Source: DASUPK01 sp963736305 (GTDB lineage: Bacteria; Actinomycetota; Thermoleophilia; Solirubrobacterales; 70-9). From it: a DNA stretch of 64,000 bases. Below the pieces are notes generated by a model that was not told the DNA's origin, did not search any database, and saw only the letters and a list, made by a program, of their open reading frames with translations. Shown here piece by piece: positions 41,210 to 49,252 of the stretch (within the stretch, counting starts at the first letter, position 1; the number at the start of each line of letters is the position of its first letter). A program made the position numbers and the translations under genes. The stretch is from positions 992,001 to 1,056,000 of the forward strand of contig CAVTOD010000005.1 in assembly GCA_963736305.1 (NCBI GenBank), written 5' to 3'.

Positions 41210-42074
41210 CGGCGAGAACGGCCCTGGAGACGCCACCGATCCCGAGCAGCCCGGGGCCGACGTGCGCCCCGATCACAGGCCCTACCTCGGAGGTGAAGAT
41301 CGGATCCAGGCCGAACATCGGCCTGCAGGCGTCGACCAGACGCTGTGCGTTCTCCGGGTCCTGGACGTGCTGGACGACCCACGCGTCGGCCCCCGCCTCG
41401 TGGCGCTGGCGGCCATAGTCGACCATCCGCTCGAAGGCCCTGCTGCGGGTGCGAACCCGCTCGATCGGCGTGATCTCCTCCTCCAGCGTCAGGATCGGCT
41501 TGATCTTCAGGGTCGTGCCGATCCAGGCGCGCGCCGCCCCGATCCTGCCGCCCCGTCGGAGGTAGTCGAGCGTGTCGACGGCGAACCACATCTTCAGCTC
41601 GTCGCGAGCCGCCTCCGCGCGCTCCATGGCCTCCGCCGCGTTCGCACCGTCCTCGGCGGCGTTCGCCGCCGCCAGGACCATCAGCCCCATCCCCCCGCAA
41701 CCGGTCCGGGAATCGCAGACCACGATTCGCTCGCCGCCCTTGCCATCGGCAGTGAGGCGCTCGCGGGCCTGCATCGCGGACTCGCAGGTGCCGGAGATCC
41801 CGGAGGAGAGATGGATCGAGACGATCTCCTTGCCCTCGGCGAGTAGCGGCTCGTAGACGGAGATGAAGTCGCCGACCGAGGGCTGGGAAGTGGTCACCGT
41901 CTGGTCCGAGACGCGCAGGCGCTCGTAGAAGGCGTGCAGGTCCGGGATGTCGATCTCGCGCTCCTGCTCCCCTTCGAGGCCGACGTAGAGGCTGACCTGC
42001 TTGATGTCGTGCTTCTCGATGAGGTCGCGCGGCAGATATGAGGTCGTGTCGGCGACGACGGCAGTCGAGGGCAT
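41199..42074 (-). CDS. DegV-family fatty-acid-binding protein
   Basis: 291 residues. The DegV fold is recognised by TAVVADTTSYLPRDL at the N-terminus, VTTSQPSVGDFISVYEPLLAEG, VSIHLSSGISGTCESAMQARERL and VGPVIGAHVGPGLLGIGG at the C-terminus. DegV/FakB proteins bind a fatty acid whose carboxylate is then phosphorylated by FakA; the TSQPS and IHLSSGISGT segments form the carboxylate and lipid pocket. No FakA homologue is next to it. Single gene, divergent from an epimerase. Confidence 0.93.
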   Translation of the reverse strand: MPSTAVVADTTSYLPRDLIEKHDIKQVSLYVGLEGEQEREIDIPDLHAFYERLRVSDQTVTTSQPSVGDFISVYEPLLAEGKEIVSIHLSSGISGTCESAMQARERLTADGKGGERIVVCDSRTGCGGMGLMVLAAANAAEDGANAAEAMERAEAARDELKMWFAVDTLDYLRRGGRIGAARAWIGTTLKIKPILTLEEEITPIERVRTRSRAFERMVDYGRQRHEAGADAWVVQHVQDPENAQRLVDACRPMFGLDPIFTSEVGPVIGAHVGPGLLGIGGVSRAVLAGSR

Positions 42075-42099
42075 TGGAGCGTTCTACCATGCGCGCCCT

Positions 42100-43152
42100 A
42101 TGTCGAAGACGCTCGTCACCGGCGGGACGGGCTTTGTCGGCCTCCACGTCGTCCGGGAGCTCGCTCGCCGTGGCGACGATCTGAGGCTGCTGGTCCGCCG
42201 CGAAAGCAACACGAAGCCCCTCGAGGGCGTCGAGTTCGAGCGCGCCGTGGGCGACGTCACGGACCGCAAGGCGGTGCGAAAGGCGATGAAGGGAGTCGAG
42301 CGCGTGTTCCATGTCGCCGGCACGACCTCGATGCGGAGCCGCGCTCGCGACCGCGTCTTCGAGGTGAACGTCGAGGGCACCCGCAACGTGATGGAGGAGG
42401 CCCTTCGCGCGGGCATCGTCAAGGCGGTGCTCACCTCGAGCTCCAGTGCGGTTGGCGCGGCCCGCAAGGGGGAGACGATCGACGAGGATCAGCCCTTCAC
42501 GGTGGGCAGGCTCGGCATCGCCTACATCAACTCCAAGCACGAGGCCGAGCTGGTCTCAATGCGGGCGGCGGCGAAGGGCCTTCCGGTGGTGATCGTGAAC
42601 CCGTCCTTCGTCCTCGGTCCCGACGACCCCAATCCGAGCGGCACTTCGAACGCGCTCGTTCGGCGGCTGCTCCTGCGCCGCATCCCCGGCTACCTCGACG
42701 GGGCGATCAACATCGTCGACGTCCGAGACGTCGCCAGGGGCCACGTACTGGCCGATGAGCGCGGCGAGGACGGCGAGCGCTACCTGCTCGCAGGGCGCAA
42801 CTTCACCCAGCAGCGCCTCTTCGCCGACCTCAGCCGGATCGCCGGCGTCCCGCCACCTCCGCTCCGCATGCAGGGCCGACTGGCGCTGGCCGGGGTGGAG
42901 GCGATGGAGCTCGTGGGCCTGCGGATGCCCACCTCCGCGGACGAGGTCCGCTCGGGCACCCAGTGGTTCACCTACCGAAACGACAAGGCCCGCGAGGCGC
43001 TCGGCTGGGAGCCGCGCCCCCACGAGGAGACCCTCGAGGACACCGTCCGGTGGCAACTCGAGGAGCTCGGCAAGCGAGCCGAGGGGCACCGCCTCACCGA
43101 TCTCGCCCTCCGCTCAACTGGCGTGGCCCTTCGCCTGGTTCCCTTCACCTGA
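42100..43152 (+). CDS. NAD-dependent epimerase/dehydratase (dihydroflavonol-4-reductase-like)
   Basis: 350 residues from ATG 42100. GGTGFVGLHVVRELARRG cofactor loop, VFHVAGTTSM, TSSSSAVGAARKG, catalytic YINSKHEAE (YxxxK), and NPSFVLGPDDPNPSGTSNALVRR: the extended SDR of the DFR/HpnA-like branch (HpnA: hopanoid-associated sugar epimerase). Could act on a terpenoid or sugar intermediate; no hopanoid genes are near. It overlaps the next gene by TGATG, and a similar enzyme is at 35.6 kb. Confidence 0.91.
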   Translation: MSKTLVTGGTGFVGLHVVRELARRGDDLRLLVRRESNTKPLEGVEFERAVGDVTDRKAVRKAMKGVERVFHVAGTTSMRSRARDRVFEVNVEGTRNVMEEALRAGIVKAVLTSSSSAVGAARKGETIDEDQPFTVGRLGIAYINSKHEAELVSMRAAAKGLPVVIVNPSFVLGPDDPNPSGTSNALVRRLLLRRIPGYLDGAINIVDVRDVARGHVLADERGEDGERYLLAGRNFTQQRLFADLSRIAGVPPPPLRMQGRLALAGVEAMELVGLRMPTSADEVRSGTQWFTYRNDKAREALGWEPRPHEETLEDTVRWQLEELGKRAEGHRLTDLALRSTGVALRLVPFT

Positions 43153-43418
43153 TGAGCGAGCCGCGCCGAGTCCTCTACCGCTGCGGGACGCCGACGAACT
43201 TCCTCTGCCCGTGCGGCGCTGTCGCCCGCCGTCTGAAGAAGCTGGGCCTCGACCATCGGACCGAGCGGGTCCCACGCCGCCGCTCTCGCCGCCCGGAGAT
43301 CGTCGAGCTCACGACGAAGCCTTACGTCCCAGTCCTGGTCGACGCCGACGAGGTGGTGAGCGACTCCCGTCGGATCCTGCAGTACCTCGATTGGAAATAC
43401 GGCGAACAGGCGATATAG
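43152..43418 (+). CDS. Glutathione S-transferase N-terminal-domain (glutaredoxin-like) protein
   Basis: 88 residues, only the thioredoxin-fold half: VLYRCGTPTNFLCPCGAVARRLKKLGLDHRTERVPRRR, then cis-Pro region TTKPYVPVLVDADEVVSDSRRILQYLDWKYG. It keeps a CPCG at the active position, so it may be redox active rather than a GST proper; GST C-terminal helical domain is missing. Actinobacteria mostly lack glutathione, so the thiol partner could be mycothiol or a protein. Translation is coupled to the epimerase gene. Confidence 0.85.
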   Translation: MSEPRRVLYRCGTPTNFLCPCGAVARRLKKLGLDHRTERVPRRRSRRPEIVELTTKPYVPVLVDADEVVSDSRRILQYLDWKYGEQAI

Positions 43419-43427
43419 CCCGTTCAC

Positions 43428-43444
43428 GGCTGCTTCACGCAGCC
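43428..43444. other. GGCTGC-TTCAC-GCAGCC hairpin after the GST-like gene
   Basis: A perfect 6-bp stem with a five-base loop, nine bases after the stop and just before the next start. No T tract. Possibly a weak terminator. Confidence 0.4.
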
Positions 43445-43458
43445 ATCCGGGGTCTGGG

Positions 43459-44286
43459 GTGTACTTCGCCCTGTCCCCCCGCCTGGCGCCAGCAATGGCA
43501 TCCGCCACCCAGACAACCCGCAGGGCTTTGCCGACCGGTGCTGCTCGCCTGGATCGCGTGCGAGTCAACCTCCGCGACGGCCGGGCGACGACGCTCCACG
43601 TCGCGCGCTTTCCGATGGACGGATCCGGCGCCACGCTCGTGAGCTTCCCGCAGCCTCGTCGGCTGGTGGAGTGGTGCGTGCACTCGGGCGCCCGGCATGC
43701 GCTCGTCGCGGGCTTCTTCCTGCGGCCCGAGGGGAGGCCGCTCGGGGAGCTGCGGCTCGGCGGGACGGCCCGCGACCACGAGCCGTTCGACTCGCCGTGG
43801 GGCGGCCGCCGGACCTGCGTCGCGCTCAAGGACGGTGCGGTGGAGATCGCGCCGCGTCCCGAGCTCGGCATCGCTCCGGCGGGAGACCTGGTCGAAGCCG
43901 GGCCGCTGCTCGTGCGGAACGGCGTGAACGTCGTCACCGGCGTTCCCGACCCGGAGGGCTTCTCCGCTGCCGCCCACCAGTTCGACTCGGACATCACGGC
44001 CGGGCGCTATCCGCGTGCCGCGCTGGGGATCACAAACAGTGAGCTGCTTGCCGTCGCCGGCGACGGTCGCGCCGCCGACGAGGCCGGGCTGACGCTCCCG
44101 GAGCTCGCGGAGGCGATGGTCTCGCTCGGATCGCGGACGGCAATCAATCTCGATGGCGGAGGCTCCACCTCGCTGGTCTTCGATGGAATGCTTCGGAACT
44201 CCCCACGCGAGGAACACGGCGTCCTGATTCCGGGCGGCCGCCCAATCGCCACCGCGCTCGTCTTCGGGCAACTGGTGGCGGCCTAG
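43459..44286 (+). CDS. Phosphodiester glycosidase (NAGPA-domain) family protein
   Basis: 275 residues from GTG 43459, although ATG 43495 would remove an unconserved piece. Core segments: HALVAGFFLR, RRTCVALKDGAVEIAPRP, LVRNGVNVVTG, PRAALGITNSELLAVAGDGR and the conserved RTAINLDGGGSTSLVFDG (about residues 227-244), the signature of the NAGPA domain of mammalian uncovering enzyme and bacterial exopolysaccharide-related proteins. No signal peptide visible, which is unusual for the family. May process phosphodiester-linked sugars; near two glycosyltransferase genes. Confidence 0.88.
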   Translation: MYFALSPRLAPAMASATQTTRRALPTGAARLDRVRVNLRDGRATTLHVARFPMDGSGATLVSFPQPRRLVEWCVHSGARHALVAGFFLRPEGRPLGELRLGGTARDHEPFDSPWGGRRTCVALKDGAVEIAPRPELGIAPAGDLVEAGPLLVRNGVNVVTGVPDPEGFSAAAHQFDSDITAGRYPRAALGITNSELLAVAGDGRAADEAGLTLPELAEAMVSLGSRTAINLDGGGSTSLVFDGMLRNSPREEHGVLIPGGRPIATALVFGQLVAA

Positions 44287-44318
44287 GCAGCCGGCGACAC
44301 TGCTGTACAAAGGGCCGC

Positions 44319-45743
44319 ATGGGAGAGCGGCTCAGCGGCACAGGTCAGGAGTCAAATCGTTCGCTGGTGAGCGGAATCATGTTCTCGCCGAGGGGCGGGT
44401 CGGCCCACGTGGCTCGCGCCCTGATGAGGGAGCTCGGCGGACGGGGCTGGTCGGCGCGGCTCGTATCGGGGTCTCGCAGCGATCGAGGTGACGACGCGGA
44501 CGCAGAGGCCTTCTATGCGGGCATCGACCTACGAGCAGTGGACTTCGCGCCGGCTTTGAGAGAGAAGGATCCGCTGCTGCCATCTCCCGGAGTCGTCCCG
44601 ATGCACCCGTCCTTCGAGCAGCGGCCCGCGGCGCCAGATCCCGTCTTCGCCCTTCTCGACGACGGTGAATTCGAGCGCCAGGTCGATGCCTGGGCGCAGC
44701 AACTGGAGCTGGCCGGCGCAGCCGACGCGGATGTCCTCTACCTCCACCATCTGACGCCGCTGAACGAGGCGGCGGCGCGGATCGCGCCGGGGGTCCCTGT
44801 CGTCGGGCACCTGCACGGGACGGAGCTGCTGATGCTCGAGCAGATCGAGGGCGGTGCGCCCGCCGAATGGTCATTCGCGACGAAGTGGGGTGAGCGGCTC
44901 CGCGAATGGGCCGCCTCCTGCGCGCGGCTGCTCGTGTCCCCGGCAGGGCTTGATCGAGCGGACCAGCTGCTCGACGTGGAGAGGGAGAAGCTGATCCCAT
45001 TGCCGAACGGCTTCGACCCGGACGTCTTTCACCCGCTGGAGGTCGATCGCCGGACCCACTGGAGGCGGCATCTGGTCGAGCATCCGACGGCGCTGTTGCC
45101 GAGCGGGCGCGTTCTCGCCTACCGCGATCGCGACATCGAGCCTCTCGCCGACGGAGTGATTCTTCTGTACGTCGGCCGCTTCACGAAGGTCAAGCGGCTC
45201 CCCTTCCTGATCGAGGCGTTCGCGGCGGCCCGGGAGAGATTCCAGGTCCCGGCGTCCCTGGTGATCGTCGGAGGCCATCCGGGGGAGTGGGAGGGAGAGC
45301 ACCCGGCGAACACGATCAGCCGCCTCGGGCTGTGGGACGTGTTCATCGGCGGCTGGCAGCCGCAGGAAGCGCTGCCCGCGTTCATCAGCGCAGCCGACGC
45401 CGTAATCCTTCCCTCCGACCGCGAGCAGTTCGGACAGACGCTCGTGGAGGGGATGGCCTGCGGCCGTCCCGGGATCGCGGCGAGCATCCTGGGCCCGGCC
45501 GGGATCCTCGAGGACGGCGAGACCGGATGGCTGTTCGAGTACGACGATCGCGACGCATTGAGCTCCGCGCTGGTGGAGGCGGTCAACAACGGCGACGAGC
45601 GGCGCCGCCGGGGTGACGCCGCGCTCCGGGCGGCACGCGCGCGCTTCGCCTGGCCGTCCATTGCGACGCGCCTCGATCAGGTGCTGAGCGAGGTTGCAGG
45701 GGTCGAGGTCGGCGGCAGGGGGCTCTACAATGCGTCTCGATGA
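44319..45743 (+). CDS. Glycosyltransferase family 4
   Basis: 474 residues. GT-B fold: the N-terminal Rossmann domain SGIMFSPRGGSAHVARALMRELGGRG, ...LYLHHLTPLNEAAARIAPGVPVVGHLHGTE, and a C-terminal domain with VILLYVGRFTKVKRLPFLIEAF, the IVGG strand, WQPQEALPAFISAADAVILPSDREQFGQTLVEGMACGRPGIAAS (the EX7E-like motif) and GWLFEYDD. Nucleotide-sugar dependent; acceptor unknown. 3' end overlaps the IscA-like gene by ATGA, an unusual pairing. Confidence 0.92.
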   Translation: MGERLSGTGQESNRSLVSGIMFSPRGGSAHVARALMRELGGRGWSARLVSGSRSDRGDDADAEAFYAGIDLRAVDFAPALREKDPLLPSPGVVPMHPSFEQRPAAPDPVFALLDDGEFERQVDAWAQQLELAGAADADVLYLHHLTPLNEAAARIAPGVPVVGHLHGTELLMLEQIEGGAPAEWSFATKWGERLREWAASCARLLVSPAGLDRADQLLDVEREKLIPLPNGFDPDVFHPLEVDRRTHWRRHLVEHPTALLPSGRVLAYRDRDIEPLADGVILLYVGRFTKVKRLPFLIEAFAAARERFQVPASLVIVGGHPGEWEGEHPANTISRLGLWDVFIGGWQPQEALPAFISAADAVILPSDREQFGQTLVEGMACGRPGIAASILGPAGILEDGETGWLFEYDDRDALSSALVEAVNNGDERRRRGDAALRAARARFAWPSIATRLDQVLSEVAGVEVGGRGLYNASR

Positions 45744-46114
45744 GTGAGGAAACACAGCCGATCACGCTGACCGACAAGGCGGCGGGGAAGATCAAGGAGT
45801 TGCTCGGCGAGCAGGAGAACGGAGCCGAGCAGGCTCTGCGCGTCGCGGTTCGCGGCGGCGGCTGCTCTGGCTTCCAGTACGCGCTCGCCTTCGACGCGCC
45901 CAAGGAGGGCGATCATCGCTTTGAAACGGATGGAGTCGCGGTCGTCGTCGACAAGACGAGCATGCAGTTCGTCTTCGGCTCCGAGGTTGACTGGGTCGAT
46001 GGTCTGCAGGGCGCCGGCTTCGCGGTCAACAACCCGAACGTCGAAGCAGCGTGTGGCTGCGGCTCTTCCTTCCAGGTGAAGGAAGACACGGCCGAGAAGG
46101 CCGCCGCGGTCTAG
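45740..46114 (+). CDS. HesB/IscA-family iron-sulfur assembly (A-type carrier) protein
   Basis: 124 residues. A-type carrier: ITLTDKAAGKIKELLGEQEN, LRVAVRGGGCSGFQYALAFD (Cys42-type ligand in GGGCSGFQY) and the C-terminal pair NVEAACGCGSSF, giving the three Cys for cluster binding. Delivers [2Fe-2S] or [4Fe-4S] clusters to apo-enzymes. It is convergent with the CGFS glutaredoxin gene (18 bases apart), so iron-sulfur genes face one another here. Could serve the ferredoxin-type partners, HemQ or the Sox/Rieske proteins encoded further on. Confidence 0.95.
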   Translation: MSEETQPITLTDKAAGKIKELLGEQENGAEQALRVAVRGGGCSGFQYALAFDAPKEGDHRFETDGVAVVVDKTSMQFVFGSEVDWVDGLQGAGFAVNNPNVEAACGCGSSFQVKEDTAEKAAAV

Positions 46115-46132
46115 CCCGATTCGGCCGGTGCT

Positions 46133-46534
46133 CTAGCGCTGGATCTGGATCGGTGGGCTCTGCTGCGGGTCTGCCTGGAGCTCCTGCTTGGCCGACATCG
46201 CCGGGCGCTCCGGCTGCTCGACGCCGAGTAACCCGGCGAGCTCGCCGGACTCGTCCATCTCCTCGATGATGTCGCAGCCGCCGACCAGCTCGCCGTTGAC
46301 GTAAAGCTGGGGGAAGGTCTGCCAGTCGGAGATCTCGGCGGTCACCTCGCGCAGAGGCTGAAGCGCCGGGAGGACGTCGACCGCTCCGTACTCGACACCG
46401 TAGGTCTCGAGCACGTTGACGACCCGCAGGGAGAAGCCGCACTGAGGCGCCTCCGGGTTGCCCTTCATGAAGAGAAGGACCTTGTTCTCCCGGATCAGCT
46501 CCTCGACCTTGTCCTTGAGAGTGGGTTCAGTCAT
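46133..46534 (-). CDS. grxD: Monothiol CGFS glutaredoxin (Grx4/Grx5 type)
   Basis: 133 residues. The thioredoxin fold carries KGNPEAPQCGFSLRVVNVLETYGVEYGAVDV: CGFS at about residues 32-35 is the class II monothiol motif, with the GSH-binding WQTFPQLYVNGELVGGCDIIEEMDESGEL. Such proteins hold a [2Fe-2S] cluster shared between two subunits or with BolA. A Pro/Gln-rich tail of about 25 residues (AMSAKQELQADPQQSPPIQIQR) is appended. Last gene of the minus-strand run BolA, 92-aa unknown, Grx. As actinobacteria usually make mycothiol, its thiol cofactor is uncertain. Confidence 0.95.
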   Translation of the reverse strand: MTEPTLKDKVEELIRENKVLLFMKGNPEAPQCGFSLRVVNVLETYGVEYGAVDVLPALQPLREVTAEISDWQTFPQLYVNGELVGGCDIIEEMDESGELAGLLGVEQPERPAMSAKQELQADPQQSPPIQIQR

Positions 46535-46566
46535 CGCGACTCATCATACGCAGATGCCTACCGCTG

Positions 46567-46845
46567 CTAGGAGAGGTCTTCCTCCCCGTCGGCCGGGATG
46601 TTGGGCGTCTGGCCCTGCTCGATCAATCCCAGCTCGGCCAGGCGCTGGCTGACCTCGAACTCCGGCTCATTGTCGGGCGTGACCTTGAGCCGGACCTTTC
46701 GCGCGACCTCGGTGTTCGAGACGATCGTCTCCTGGCCGCTCGTGACCGCGATGCCCTTGTCGGCGATCTCGAGGACGATGGCTTGGGCCTTTGTGCCGTT
46801 CTCCTCGAGCTTCTTCTGCGCTCTCTTCGAGGGCTTGCCGAGCAT
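46567..46845 (-). CDS. 92-aa protein of unknown function between grx and bolA
   Basis: Not recognised. The protein begins with MLGKPSKRAQKKLEENG (basic helix), then a beta-rich part TKAQAIVLEIADKGIAVTSGQETIVSNTEVARKVRLKVTPDNEPEFEVSQRLAELG and ends acidic (ADGEEDLS). No Cys. The VLEIADKGIAVTSGQETI region suggests an OB- or SH3-like barrel, also seen in unannotated short actinobacterial proteins that measure about 90 residues. Position inside the iron-sulfur set makes it a candidate partner. It is 32 bases before the Grx gene and 45 bases after BolA. Confidence 0.8.
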   Translation of the reverse strand: MLGKPSKRAQKKLEENGTKAQAIVLEIADKGIAVTSGQETIVSNTEVARKVRLKVTPDNEPEFEVSQRLAELGLIEQGQTPNIPADGEEDLS

Positions 46846-46890
46846 CTGGGGTCTCCTTTCGAGGCTGGGGCCCAGCCTACCGGCGGGCCG

Positions 46891-47127
46891 CTACTCGGGA
46901 ACGGAGGTCTTCACCGAGAGCGCGTGGATCGAGCCGTCGTCGAAGCGTGTCTGAACGGCCTTCTTGACGAGCTTGTGCTGCTCGATCCGCGAGAGGCCCT
47001 CGAACTGCGGGGCCGTCACCGTCGCGCGCAGGTGGTCCTGCGTGCCGGTCTCGTCGACGACCTCGACCCTGGAGCCGGGCAGCGAGGCTTCGATCATCAG
47101 CCGCACCTCGTCGGTCGAGATCGCCAT
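46891..47127 (-). CDS. bolA: BolA-family protein
   Basis: 78 residues from ATG 47127. Single class II KH-like domain: ISTDEVRLMIEASLPGSRVEVVDETG, DHLRATVTAPQFEGLSRIEQHKLVKKAVQTRFDDGSIHALSVKT. The conserved His in IEQHK and the IHAL His are the usual BolA cluster-ligand positions, with the LxRxxQHKLV signature. BolA proteins form [2Fe-2S] complexes with CGFS glutaredoxins, one of which is encoded two genes away. Two bases downstream of the ferredoxin-NADP reductase gene. Confidence 0.95.
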   Translation of the reverse strand: MAISTDEVRLMIEASLPGSRVEVVDETGTQDHLRATVTAPQFEGLSRIEQHKLVKKAVQTRFDDGSIHALSVKTSVPE

Positions 47128-47129
47128 GC

Positions 47130-48533
47130 TCAGGCGGCGGTCTTCGCGGCCTTCGAGGCCTCGACCATCTCTTCTGTGCGGCAGAACTTGACGCGCGGGC
47201 GGCCGTGCGGCTTGCCGGCCGCGACCTCGGCGGCGTCGATCGCCTGCCAGCCCTCGAAGGTGACGTGGTCGGGCTTGCGCTCATTGAGGAGTGCCTCGAT
47301 GGCGCCGCGGTCGGCGGCCAGCTCGGCCTCGGGGACCGCTCCGGCCTCGACGTCGGCGAAGAGGTTGTCGACGGTCTCCTGGGCGTCCTTCTTGTTGGTC
47401 CCGATCACGCCGGAGGGGCCCCGCTTGATCCAGCCGACGGCGTAGAGCCCGGGAACCTGCGAGCCGTCGTCCTTGACCCGGCCACCCTCGTTGGCGATCG
47501 TCCAAGCGCGCTCGTCGAACGGGACGCCGTCCACGGGCACGCCCTTGTAGCCGATCGAGCGGAGCACCAGGCCGCAGTCGATGGTCTCGCGGTCGCCGGT
47601 GTCGACCGCGCGGATCCGTCCGGAGTCGTCGCGCTGGAGTTCGTTGCGGCCGACCACGATCCGTTCGACCTTGCCGTCGCCCTGGATCTCGACGGGGGAG
47701 CGGAGAAAGCGCAGCGTGATCTTCTTGTTCTTGCCCTCGGGCTCGCGGCCGGAGAAGTCGGTGAAGATCTCTACGTTCCGGCGGTTGGTCGGGTCGGCGT
47801 CGTCGGAGTCGAGCCACTCGCGGCTCAGCTCGTCCAGCTCCATCTCGCCGGCGTCGATGTCGATGTCGGCGTCGACCATCTCGCCGAGCTCGCGGACCTC
47901 GGGATTCGTGAAGGCGGCCTGCGCCGGTCCGCGGCGCCCGAGCACCAGAATCTCCTTGACGCCGGCGCCGGCGAACGCCTCGATCGCGTGGTCGGCGGTG
48001 TCGGTCTCCTCGATCTCCTCGCGGGTGAGGGCGAGCATCCGGGCGACATCCGCCGCGACGTTCCCGTTGCCGATCACCACGACGCGCTCGCAGGAGAGGT
48101 CGAACTCCCGGTCGGCGAAGTCGGGGTGGGCGTTGTACCAATTGACGAACTCGGTGGCCGGATGGCTGCCCGCGAGCTCCTCGCCTGGGATGCCGAGCTG
48201 GCGGTCGGTCGCCGTTCCGTAGGCGAAGACGACCGCGTGGTAGCGCTCGCGAAGCTCATCGACCGTGACGTCCCTACCGACCTCGACGTTGCCGAAGAAG
48301 CGGAACTCGGGCCGCGCCGCGGTCTTCTCGTATACGCGGATCACCGACTTGATCTTGGGATGGTCGGGCGCCACGCCGAAGCGGACCAGCCCATACGGCG
48401 TGCAGAGCCGGTCGAACATGTCGACCTCGGCGTGCGTCCCCTCGTGCTTGAGCACGTGCTCGGCCGTGTAGAAGCCGGCCGGGCCGGACCCGACGATGGC
48501 GACGCGCAGGGGCTTGTCCTCGGTACCGATCAC
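47130..48533 (-). CDS. Ferredoxin/adrenodoxin-type NADP reductase (FprA-like)
   Basis: 467 residues from GTG 48533. Two nucleotide-binding domains in the adrenodoxin-reductase order: LRVAIVGSGPAGFYTAEHVLKHEGTHAEVDMFDRLCTPYGLVRFGVAPDHPKIKSVIRVYEK at the N-terminus (FAD), and VVVIGNGNVAADVARML (NADP) near residue 155, with the C-terminal GLYAVGWIKRGPSGVIGTNKKDAQETVDNL. Mycobacterial FprA transfers electrons from NADPH to ferredoxins and P450 systems. It could supply the two P450 enzymes or cluster biosynthesis. It is between the hemQ and bolA genes, 23 and 2 bases apart. Confidence 0.94.
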   Translation of the reverse strand: MIGTEDKPLRVAIVGSGPAGFYTAEHVLKHEGTHAEVDMFDRLCTPYGLVRFGVAPDHPKIKSVIRVYEKTAARPEFRFFGNVEVGRDVTVDELRERYHAVVFAYGTATDRQLGIPGEELAGSHPATEFVNWYNAHPDFADREFDLSCERVVVIGNGNVAADVARMLALTREEIEETDTADHAIEAFAGAGVKEILVLGRRGPAQAAFTNPEVRELGEMVDADIDIDAGEMELDELSREWLDSDDADPTNRRNVEIFTDFSGREPEGKNKKITLRFLRSPVEIQGDGKVERIVVGRNELQRDDSGRIRAVDTGDRETIDCGLVLRSIGYKGVPVDGVPFDERAWTIANEGGRVKDDGSQVPGLYAVGWIKRGPSGVIGTNKKDAQETVDNLFADVEAGAVPEAELAADRGAIEALLNERKPDHVTFEGWQAIDAAEVAAGKPHGRPRVKFCRTEEMVEASKAAKTAA

Positions 48534-48556
48534 AGCGAGCCGGAAAGGGTAGTGAC

Positions 48557-49252
48557 TTACGCCGGTGTGACCGCCGTTGCGGCGGTGCCGTCGAGCGCGT
48601 CGAGAGCGCGACCGAGCGACATCGAGACGCAGGTGAAGATCGGTGTGTCCCGGAGGGTGTAGGCACTCGATTCGGTCGGGCGGAGCTCCTGGACCAGGTC
48701 GAGGAACTCGCCCGGCTCGTCGCCCTCGAAGGAGACGACGAACTCCTGGTCGTCGAGGCCGAAGGAGTAGGCGGTGTTGATCGAGATCTCGGGATGGCGG
48801 CGGCCGACCTCGATGTGATTGGCCATGATCCGCTGCCGCTCCTCGAGCGGCAGGCCGTACCACTCGCGCTTCTTGTCGAGCGGATAGACGAAGAGGTACT
48901 TGCGGTCGGAGACGCAGATCTCCTGACGGGACTCGGAGTCCGAGTACGGCGAGGGCTTCGTCAACGCCAGGTAGGAGTAGGGGGTGGCCGCCCAGCGGGC
49001 GAGGCCGCTCTGGCCGAGGACGACGTGAAGGGTGTGGATGTCCTCGAGCTTCGGGCTCTGGCTGAGCAGCATCAGATCGGTGTCGCCGCGCGTGCCGACC
49101 GTCGAATACGCTCGCAGCGATCGGTCCTCGGCGAAGTCCTCACAGGCGGCAAGGAACTCGGCCTTGTCGGTCGCCCGCTCCTCGGCAGATCGCCTGCGCC
49201 AGGCGGGGTCGAGCTTGAAGAAGGTGAACTTGACGAACGTGCGGCCGGCCAC
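48557..49252 (-). CDS. hemQ: Coproheme decarboxylase HemQ (chlorite dismutase family)
   Basis: 231 residues from GTG 49252. Chlorite-dismutase-like ferredoxin-type domains: FVKFTFFKLDPAWRRR, RAYSTVGTRGDTDLMLLSQSPKLEDIHTLHVVLGQSG, YSYLALTKPSPYSDS, YLFVYPLDKKREWYGLPLEERQRIMANHIEVGRRHPEI and FVVSFEGDEPGEFLDLVQELR. The YPLDKKREWYGLP stretch, EERQRIMANHIEVGR and the Lys/Tyr residues in it match coproheme-decarboxylating HemQ rather than true chlorite dismutase. Removes two propionates from coproheme to yield heme, the last step in this lineage. Promoter shared with the broken gene starting at 49239, whose first 14 codons overlap it antisense. Confidence 0.93.
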   Translation of the reverse strand: MAGRTFVKFTFFKLDPAWRRRSAEERATDKAEFLAACEDFAEDRSLRAYSTVGTRGDTDLMLLSQSPKLEDIHTLHVVLGQSGLARWAATPYSYLALTKPSPYSDSESRQEICVSDRKYLFVYPLDKKREWYGLPLEERQRIMANHIEVGRRHPEISINTAYSFGLDDQEFVVSFEGDEPGEFLDLVQELRPTESSAYTLRDTPIFTCVSMSLGRALDALDGTAATAVTPA

